Below, piece by piece: positions 44,503 to 49,609 of a DNA stretch of 49,609 nucleotides. This DNA comes from Rhodocyclaceae bacterium (GTDB taxonomy: Bacteria > Pseudomonadota > Gammaproteobacteria > Burkholderiales > Rhodocyclaceae). The notes under the pieces were generated by a model. The model did not search any database. It was not told the DNA's origin and saw nothing but the letters and a program-made list of their open reading frames with translations. A program made the translations under genes and the position numbers. Location of the stretch: NCBI GenBank assembly GCA_020445665.1, contig JAGRGD010000089.1, positions 1 to 49,609 on the forward strand, given 5' to 3'. The stretch's first letter is position 1; each line of letters opens with the position of its first letter.

Positions 44503-45507
44503 TCAGATCCGGTGGAGCGAGAGGTGCACGAGGGTCTGGTTCAGCAACAGGTAGGCGATCTCGCCGAAGGTCATCGGTCCGGTGAAGCGCCCGGTGCGCC
44601 GCCCCTCGAGTTCGCCATAGACGTAGTTGAGAATGCAGTTGCACGAGAAGCTCGCGTCCTTCCCTTCGTCGGCGGCCATCGCGGGCAGGGTCCCGGGTGC
44701 CTCGGCGAAGCGGTACTCGATGCCCTCGAAGACCGGCGCATAGAAGCTGACCTTGCGCCCCGCGCGATCGATCCCCTTGAGGGAGACGTTGATCGCCGCA
44801 CCGCAGTAGTCGGCCACCAGGGGCAGCTTGAGGTCGGCTTCGCAAGCGTCGAGATAGTCCGCCAGATTGGCTGGCACGTCGTTGATCAGGCAGTCGCCCG
44901 CCTCGAACCCCGTCTCGCGAAAACGGATCCGGTCGCCACTGCCCTGGACCATGCCATTGACGATGTCCACGCTGGCGTACATGTCGGCCGGCAGGGGCAC
45001 ATGCATGGCCACCGCGTGCAGCGGATCGAGGACGCAGCGGCTGCCATCCATGGTGGCCGGCCGGTGCAACCCGAGATCGTCCAGATGCACGCCGGAGATC
45101 CAGCCGACCAGCGGCTTGCCGAACATGTCCTCGAAGTTCGGCGCATTGCGGGCGAACTCCGAATGGACATCGCTGAAGGCCGGCAGGATCAGCAGCGTGT
45201 AACCGTTCTCCGGCGCGTCGGAACAGACCTGATGGATGTCCCTGGCGTCGTAGCTGCAGATCGAGGGGGCGCCACCGGGCAACTCGATCGGTTTGAGGAA
45301 GACCCCCTCCCGACTGGTCACGCCGCCATCGGCCGCCATGAAGTAGGGGATCGTGCCGCCGATCCACTGGCCGCGCGGCAGTTCGCGCAACTGGCGCTCG
45401 TCCGCCGCCACCATCCAGGCACCGCCGCCCGCGATCCGCTCACAGGCCTCGGCCAGGCTCACCAGCTCGCCACACGCCCTTGTCATATCCGCCATCTGCA
45501 TCGTCAT
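44503..45507 (-). CDS. Conserved-looking protein of unknown function (possible DUF6976-type)
   Basis: The 334-residue protein lacks a signal peptide. Visible features are a glycine-rich front (GGGAWMVAADERQLRELPRGQWIGGTIPYFM), a Tyr/Asp-rich middle and three cysteines in a late block (DYCGAAINVSLKG and SFSCNCILNYVYGEL). The outline, with GGTIPYF and a C-terminal Cys-containing block, recalls FIST-type sensory proteins, but I cannot assign the family with confidence. Several ATG codons occur in the first eight codons; ATG at 45507 overlaps the stop of the upstream gene (ATGA). It is probably in an operon with the HTH-like gene and the acyl-CoA synthetase. Function not known. Confidence 0.6.
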   Translation of the reverse strand: MTMQMADMTRACGELVSLAEACERIAGGGAWMVAADERQLRELPRGQWIGGTIPYFMAADGGVTSREGVFLKPIELPGGAPSICSYDARDIHQVCSDAPENGYTLLILPAFSDVHSEFARNAPNFEDMFGKPLVGWISGVHLDDLGLHRPATMDGSRCVLDPLHAVAMHVPLPADMYASVDIVNGMVQGSGDRIRFRETGFEAGDCLINDVPANLADYLDACEADLKLPLVADYCGAAINVSLKGIDRAGRKVSFYAPVFEGIEYRFAEAPGTLPAMAADEGKDASFSCNCILNYVYGELEGRRTGRFTGPMTFGEIAYLLLNQTLVHLSLHRI

Positions 45508-46214
45508 GCCGCCTTGATCTGATCGAGTTCATGGGAAAGCTGGTGCCGGTTCTTGACGAAGTAGCGATAGAACTCTCCCGCCTTGAGTTGTCGCACCTCC
45601 GGGTCGACGATCACATCGAGCTGGCCGCGCAACCGCGTCAGCAGCAGCTTCAGGCCCAGGGCACGAATCTCCAGCTGGAGCCGTCCCTCGAGGATCGACA
45701 GCCACACCGGATCGTCGGCGCCGGGCAGGGCCTCGCCACCCGGCGCGCCGGCCGACCGCGGCGCGGTCGCATCCATCGCCTGATCCTCGGAGGCCCAGCG
45801 TCCGCTGTCGATAAAGAAGCGGAAGCGCCAGACCTCGGACATCGGCACATTGAGCGCGTCACACACGGTCTGCAGCGAACAGCCCGCCCGCAGCAGGCCG
45901 AAGATCTGCCCCGACAGGGCCTTGGACAAGGGGAGATCCCTGTCGCCCGCCCAGCCATGCCGCGACAGGTCCGATCCCCTCGGCAGCGTGACGTGGACAT
46001 GGGTCTGCCAGTCGCCAAAATTCACGTGGCGCCAGCTCGCCTGCTCGACCGGGCTGTTGCTCCGTCGCATCAGGCCGAACCAGCCGCGCCGCCCTTCGAA
46101 TTCCACCCAGATGTCGTGGCGTTTGAGGGCCGGGCTGGTCTCGAAACGACTCACGACCCACGGCGACTCGAGCCGCAGCAGGTCCGTCCAGAGTTGTCTT
46201 GCGTCCGCAGTCAT
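45504..46214 (-). CDS. Unknown protein with a possible helix-turn-helix segment
   Basis: The 236-residue protein has no signal peptide or membrane helix. The segment LLRAGCSLQTVCDALNVPMSEVWRFRFF (about residues 104-131) looks like a helix-turn-helix. The C-terminal part (QLEIRALGLKLLLTRLRGQLDVIVD...FYRYFVKNRHQLSHELDQI) is helical. Start ATG at 46214 is chosen for AGGAG ten bases upstream. The stop overlaps the next gene start. It could be the regulator or partner of the downstream unknown protein; no function is assigned. Confidence 0.6.
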   Translation of the reverse strand: MTADARQLWTDLLRLESPWVVSRFETSPALKRHDIWVEFEGRRGWFGLMRRSNSPVEQASWRHVNFGDWQTHVHVTLPRGSDLSRHGWAGDRDLPLSKALSGQIFGLLRAGCSLQTVCDALNVPMSEVWRFRFFIDSGRWASEDQAMDATAPRSAGAPGGEALPGADDPVWLSILEGRLQLEIRALGLKLLLTRLRGQLDVIVDPEVRQLKAGEFYRYFVKNRHQLSHELDQIKAA

Positions 46215-46516
46215 GGTGCGCTGTCTCCTGTCTTGCCGTGCCATCCGCAGTCGGCGGCGACGGATCTTTTCGTGTCCGTCTACCTAGCAAGACCGGGCCC
46301 GGGCGCGCGCCGCGGCCACTTTGACGCTTCGCAACAAACCGCCAAGCTCAGTAAATCTACGGAACCCGGCCGCAGGACGCGGCAACCGGCCGCCGCGTCC
46401 GCGCGGGCGCACAAACCCCTGCGATGTCCATCCTCTGGACAGGGTTGCGTCGAAGCGGAGCAGCCCCGGGTCCGAGTAAATCCGTCAGCGGATCGTCAGC
46501 AGGCTTGCCGAGGGCC
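46215..46516. other. Gene-free region upstream of the HTH-like gene
   Basis: No coding frame with family similarity was seen. Two perfect inverted repeats occur: GACGCGGC/GCCGCGTC at 46376-46399 (8-base loop) and TGTCCA/TGGACA near 46426-46442 (5-base loop). Neither has a U-run. A weak sigma-54-like element (TTGCT at -12, poor -24) lies on the minus strand near 46285. It probably contains the promoter of the minus-strand operon and might encode a small RNA, but neither can be shown. Confidence 0.35.
46376..46399. repeat. Perfect 8-bp inverted repeat
   Basis: GACGCGGC and GCCGCGTC flank AACCGGCC. It is not followed by a U-tract on either strand. Possible protein-binding site or RNA hairpin in the leader of the minus-strand operon. 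Confidence 0.5.
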
Positions 46517-46575
46517 CCTAGGGTCTGTGGACATTTGTATGGCGGTCCGCCATACAAATGTCCACAGACCCTAGG
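46517..46575. repeat. Perfect 59-bp palindrome (possible MITE or IS-end relic)
   Basis: Two identical 29-base arms are in inverted orientation around a single T at 46546. The arm begins CCTAGGGTCTGTGGACAT and ends GTATGGCGG. CTAG sits near each outer end, which would fit a 4-bp target duplication of IS5-type elements around an inner unit that starts GGTCTGTGGACA. It includes the yggU stop codon (TAG inside CTAG). No transposase or second copy is in the window. Confidence 0.9.
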
Positions 46576-46864
46576 CCAGCGCCGCGAGCCGGGCACGCAG
46601 GGCGGGATCGCCGCCCTGGATGCGGACCCGCTTGGCGCGGCTACCGGCACCCGACGCCAGGGTGACCGCCCCTTTGGGCAGTGCGCAGAAATCCGCGATG
46701 AAAGCGAGCAGCGCGGCGTTGGCCTTGCCGTCCACCGGAGGGGCGGCCAGGCGCAGCTTCAGCGCCTCCCCGTGCAGCCCGCAGAACTCGGTCCGGCGGG
46801 CATTGGGCTGGATGTGCAGGGTCAGCAGCAGGTCGCCGTCCCCTGTCTCCCGCAGCCAGTCCAT
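46571..46864 (-). CDS. yggU: DUF167/YggU family protein
   Basis: The 97-residue protein has GDLLLTLHIQPNARRTEFCGLHGEALKLRLAAPPVDGKANAALLAFIADFCALPKGAVTLASGAGSRAKRVRI, the full DUF167 pattern. Function is unknown, but the gene regularly sits with yggS-proC-yggT. It starts directly after the yggT stop. Its stop codon lies in the outer arm of the 59-bp palindrome. Confidence 0.93.
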   Translation of the reverse strand: MDWLRETGDGDLLLTLHIQPNARRTEFCGLHGEALKLRLAAPPVDGKANAALLAFIADFCALPKGAVTLASGAGSRAKRVRIQGGDPALRARLAALA

Positions 46865-47434
46865 TCAGCGCAGCAGTACCGGCAGGATGCTCGACTGCAG
46901 GCTGCCGATCATCATCAGAACCACCTGCAGCGCCAGCAGCAGAACGAGGGGCGAAAGATCGACCCCGGCGATGGGCGGCACGAAGCGTCGGAACGGCCGC
47001 AGGAACGGGTCGGCGAGGCCGAAGATCATCGGCGCGATCGGGGCATGGGGGTTGACCCAGGACAGCACGGCCGAGACCAGCACCACGCCGATCACCAGCC
47101 AGACCATCATCCGCAGCACCTCGAAGAAGCCCACCGCGAACATCGCCACCAGCAGGCCACCGCCGAGCCCGGCGCCGCGCAGCGCGTACTCGATGCCGAC
47201 CGCCAGGGCCTGCACCAGCCACGCCGCCACCAGGCTCGCCATGTCGAGCCCGCCCAGGCCCGGGATGATCTTGCGCAGCGGCAGCACCAGCCAGTTGGTG
47301 GTGACCGCGATGAACTGCCCGACCTGGTTGCGGAACGGCAGCCGCTGCCACTGCATGACGAAGCGTGCCAGCAGCAGGATGGTCAGGAAGCTCGCCGCGG
47401 CCGAGACCAGCAGCATCAGGATGTTCGTCAGCAT
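46865..47434 (-). CDS. yggT: YggT family membrane protein
   Basis: The 189-residue membrane protein has two YGGT repeats: the first with TNWLVLPLRKIIPGLGGLDMASLV, the second with LADPFLRPFRRFVPPIAGVDLSPLVLLL. Each repeat has two hydrophobic segments. It is linked to osmotic stress tolerance and membrane organisation in some bacteria, without a defined activity. It lies between proC (3-base gap) and yggU in the operon. Confidence 0.94.
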   Translation of the reverse strand: MLTNILMLLVSAAASFLTILLLARFVMQWQRLPFRNQVGQFIAVTTNWLVLPLRKIIPGLGGLDMASLVAAWLVQALAVGIEYALRGAGLGGGLLVAMFAVGFFEVLRMMVWLVIGVVLVSAVLSWVNPHAPIAPMIFGLADPFLRPFRRFVPPIAGVDLSPLVLLLALQVVLMMIGSLQSSILPVLLR

Positions 47435-47437
47435 CGC

Positions 47438-48253
47438 TCAGGCCTCCCCGCCCAGTTCGTCGCCCAGTTCCCGTCCCCGCGCCTCGGCAGCCCGGGTCGC
47501 GGCCGCGACCAGCCCGACCAGGTCGCGCTCGCCCATCACGGCCAGGGCCGCGGCGGTGGTGCCCCCCTTCGAGGTTACCCGCTCTCTCAGGGTGGCCGGC
47601 GATTCGTCGCTGGCGGCGGCCAGCCTTGCGGCCCCGAGGACCGTGTCGAGGGCCAGCTTGCGGGCGGTCGGCCCGTCGAAGCCGAAGCCGGCGGCCGCCG
47701 ACTCGAGGGCCTCGATGAAATGGAACACATAGGCCGGACCGCTGCCCGAGATGGCCGTCACCGCGTCCATCTGCGCCTCCTCGGCAAGCCATACCGTCGC
47801 GCCCACGGCAGCCAGCAGGCGCTCGGCGAGCGCCCTGCCGGCGGCGTCGACGGACGGGTCGGCGAACAGCCCGGTGATGCCGGCACGGATCAGGGCCGGG
47901 GTGTTGGGCATGCAGCGCACGACGCGGCGGTGCCCGCCCAGCCAGCGGCTCAGGGCGGCGATGCGCAGCCCGGCCGCGATACTGACCACCAGCGTGTCGC
48001 CCAGGCGCCCGCGGTAGGCCGCCAGCGCCGCCTCCATCTGCTGCGGCTTGACGGCCAGGACCAGCGCCCGCGCCGGCAACGGCGCCGCGCCTGCGGACCC
48101 GACCGCGCTGATCCCGAAACGCTCGACGAGGCTCGCGCGGGCCGCCTCGGTGGGCTCCACCACGGTGATCTCGTCGGCCGAGAAATCCCCCGCCAGCATG
48201 CCACCGATCAGGGCGGCCGCCATGTTGCCGCCACCGACAAACACAATGCTCAT
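47438..48253 (-). CDS. proC: Pyrroline-5-carboxylate reductase
   Basis: The 271-residue enzyme makes the last step of proline synthesis, reducing pyrroline-5-carboxylate with NAD(P)H. MSIVFVGGGNMAAALIGGML is the dinucleotide-binding loop. VRCMPNTPALIRAG and EEAQMDAVTAISGSGPAYVFHFIEAL are catalytic-domain signatures, and VTSKGGTTAAAL is the conserved C-terminal block. ATG at 48253 is chosen over an in-frame TTG two codons upstream. Twelve bases separate it from yggS. Confidence 0.96.
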   Translation of the reverse strand: MSIVFVGGGNMAAALIGGMLAGDFSADEITVVEPTEAARASLVERFGISAVGSAGAAPLPARALVLAVKPQQMEAALAAYRGRLGDTLVVSIAAGLRIAALSRWLGGHRRVVRCMPNTPALIRAGITGLFADPSVDAAGRALAERLLAAVGATVWLAEEAQMDAVTAISGSGPAYVFHFIEALESAAAGFGFDGPTARKLALDTVLGAARLAAASDESPATLRERVTSKGGTTAAALAVMGERDLVGLVAAATRAAEARGRELGDELGGEA

Positions 48254-48265
48254 TCGCAAATCCGG

Positions 48266-48970
48266 TCAGGTTGTTGAAGGGGGAGGATAATCGCGCTCGC
48301 CGAAAATCGCAGTACCGACGCGCACGATCGTCGCCCCTTCGGCGATGGCGGCCTCGAGATCGTGGGACATCCCCATCGACAGCGTGTCGACCGGCAGGCC
48401 CTCTGCCTGAAGGGTGGTCAGGATCTCGCGCAGGGTCGCAAACCGCCGCCGCTGAAGGGTCGTATCGTCGGTCGGCTCGGGAACGCCCATCAGCCCCCTC
48501 AGGCGCAGCCCGGGCAACGCGTGCACGGCGCGGGCCAGGGCCAGAGCCTCGGCCGGCGGCACGCCGCTCTTGCTGGCCTCGCCGCTGATGTTGACCTGCA
48601 CGCAGACATTGAGCGGCGCCTGTCCGTCGCCCCGCTGTGCCGACAGACGCTGCGCCAGCTTGAGGCGATCCACCGAGTGGATCCAGTCGAAGCGGGTGGC
48701 CACCTCGCGACTCTTGTTGCTCTGCAGAGGCCCGATGAAGTGCCACTCGAGGCCGAGCGCCGCCAGCGTGTCGATCTTGCCCACCGCCTCCTGCACGTAG
48801 TTCTCGCCAAAGGCGCGCTGGCCCGCCGTGGCGGCCGCCTCGACGCGGTCTGCGGGCCAGGTCTTGCTCACCGCCAGCAGGGAAATGTCCGCCGCCTCGC
48901 GGCTGCAGGCAGCGGCGGCTGTCGCGATGCGGGCACGAACGGCTTGCAGGCGCGCTTCGATTGTTGTCAT
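48266..48970 (-). CDS. yggS: YggS-type PLP homeostasis protein
   Basis: The 234-residue PLP-binding protein has the alanine-racemase-like TIM barrel: LLAVSKTWPADRVEAAATAGQRAFGENYVQEA (PLP Lys in VSKT), EWHFIGPLQSNKSREVA, VNISGEASKSGVPP and LSMGMSHDLEAAIAEGATIVRVGTAIFG. It keeps free PLP levels balanced in the cytoplasm and has no racemase activity. ATG at 48970 is preferred; a start at 48991 is possible. It leads the yggS-proC-yggT-yggU operon, divergent from pilT. Confidence 0.95.
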   Translation of the reverse strand: MTTIEARLQAVRARIATAAAACSREAADISLLAVSKTWPADRVEAAATAGQRAFGENYVQEAVGKIDTLAALGLEWHFIGPLQSNKSREVATRFDWIHSVDRLKLAQRLSAQRGDGQAPLNVCVQVNISGEASKSGVPPAEALALARAVHALPGLRLRGLMGVPEPTDDTTLQRRRFATLREILTTLQAEGLPVDTLSMGMSHDLEAAIAEGATIVRVGTAIFGERDYPPPSTT

Positions 48971-49007
48971 ATCGGCTTGGCCGCTTTGCATGAATTGGCC
49001 CTCAAAA

Positions 49008-49013
49008 AGTATA
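49008..49013 (-). promoter_or_regulatory. -10-like element (TATACT) upstream of yggS
   Basis: TATACT lies on the minus strand 38 bases before the yggS ATG within the 92-base divergent spacer shared with pilT. The -35 position is a poor match. No clear promoter for pilT is seen on the plus strand. Confidence 0.35.
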
Positions 49014-49062
49014 CCAGCGGACCGTTAACCGACTCCTCGGCCTCACCACTCCGGCATTCGAC

Positions 49063-49609
49063 ATGGACATTACTGAACTGCTCGCCTTCTCGGTCAAGAA
49101 CAAGGCTTCGGACCTTCACCTCTCGGCCGGCCTGCCGCCGATGATCCGGGTCCATGGCGACGTGCGGCGGATCAACCTGCCGCCGATGGAGCACAAGGAC
49201 GTGCACGCGATGGTGTACGACATCATGAACGACGGGCAGCGCAAGCAGTACGAGGAGCACCTCGAATGCGACTTCTCGTTCGCAGTGCCCAACCTGGCCC
49301 GCTTCCGGGTCAACGCCTTCAACCAGCACCGGGGCGCCGGCGCGGTGTTCCGGACGATTCCGTCCAAGGTCCTGACCCTGGAGGAGCTGAACTGCCCGAA
49401 GATCTTCAAGGAGATCTCGGAGACGCCACGCGGCATCGTCCTCGTCACCGGGCCGACCGGTTCCGGCAAGTCGACCACCCTCGCGGCGATGATCGACTAC
49501 GTCAATGAGAACGACTACGGCCACATCCTCACCGTCGAGGACCCGATCGAATTCGTGCATGAGGCCAAGCGCTGCCTGATCAACCAGCGCGAGGTCGGCC
49601 CGCATACGC
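49063..49609 (+). CDS. pilT: Type IV pilus retraction ATPase PilT (partial)
   Basis: The first 182 residues are present and the gene runs off the window end. It starts MDITELLAFSVKNKASDLHLSAGLPP (PAS-like N-terminal domain). The Walker A GPTGSGKST is at 130-138, and TVEDPIEFVHE is the Asp-box region. PilT is the hexameric ATPase that depolymerises the pilus for twitching and DNA uptake. It is divergent from yggS, an order conserved in many beta- and gammaproteobacteria. Functionally it is downstream of the Pil-Chp system encoded at 22033-31840. Confidence 0.96.
   Translation, partial: MDITELLAFSVKNKASDLHLSAGLPPMIRVHGDVRRINLPPMEHKDVHAMVYDIMNDGQRKQYEEHLECDFSFAVPNLARFRVNAFNQHRGAGAVFRTIPSKVLTLEELNCPKIFKEISETPRGIVLVTGPTGSGKSTTLAAMIDYVNENDYGHILTVEDPIEFVHEAKRCLINQREVGPHT

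Noticed and set aside
46278-46300. Second sigma-54 promoter upstream of the HTH-like gene
   Set aside because: TTGCT fits the -12 part, but the -24 part has only GG and one more match; a second candidate nearby has the wrong spacing by one base.
46424-48277. A 617-residue plus-strand frame over yggU, yggT and proC
   Set aside because: The minus strand carries three well-known families here; the plus frame is low-complexity shadow sequence.

Overview
The window is GC-rich, densely coded and almost free of mobile DNA. Gene content and order point to a betaproteobacterium, most likely Rhodocyclales (Azoarcus/Thauera-like). This is inferred from hemL-thiE-thiD-like-rubredoxin-pilGHIJ-chpA, yqgE-ruvX-pyrR-pyrB-pyrC', and pilT divergent from yggS-proC-yggT-yggU. 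I see no rRNA, tRNA, CRISPR array or intact insertion sequence.

Layout. (1) 1-1264: the 5' end of a nitrate ABC-transporter binding protein (minus strand). Its leader holds a sigma-54 promoter, an ANTAR-type hairpin with an A1/G4 hexaloop, and an intrinsic terminator, which together read as nitrogen- and nitrate-controlled antitermination. (2) 1265-8926: a tandem-GAF protein, a Rossmann-like protein of unknown role, a very large CHASE/PAS/GAF hybrid histidine kinase, and an HD-GYP phosphodiesterase behind a possible FliA promoter. (3) 9050-17357, plus strand: uppP, yqiA-like esterase, methyltransferase, rarD, RNase II-like exonuclease, tonB, mtgA, mgtE. (4) 17359-21635, minus strand: hydrolase and TetR regulator, then hemL, thiE and a ThiD-like protein lacking kinase motifs. 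(5) 21726-31892: rubredoxin, then the type IV pilus chemosensory operon pilG-pilH-pilI-pilJ-chpA, closed by a strong terminator.

(6) 31892-34532, minus strand: a Cys/Met-metabolism PLP enzyme and a DNA photolyase. (7) 34625-38369: yqgE-ruvX-pyrR-pyrB-pyrC', where pyrC' has lost its metal ligands. (8) 38374-42733: a di-heme cytochrome c, then a three-gene unit of an outer-membrane barrel protein, a small PstS-like periplasmic protein and a membrane diguanylate cyclase. This unit is the best candidate for an undescribed signalling system. (9) 42781-46214, minus strand: acyl-CoA synthetase and two conserved-looking proteins of unknown function. (10) 46215-46570: a gene-free stretch with a perfect 59-bp palindrome. 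(11) 46571-49609: yggU, yggT, proC and yggS on the minus strand and the start of pilT on the plus strand.

Two themes recur. One is surface behaviour: pilus chemosensing, PilT retraction, and c-di-GMP synthesis and breakdown. The other is enzyme relatives without catalytic residues, here a dihydroorotase and an HMP-P kinase, each encoded beside active pathway members.
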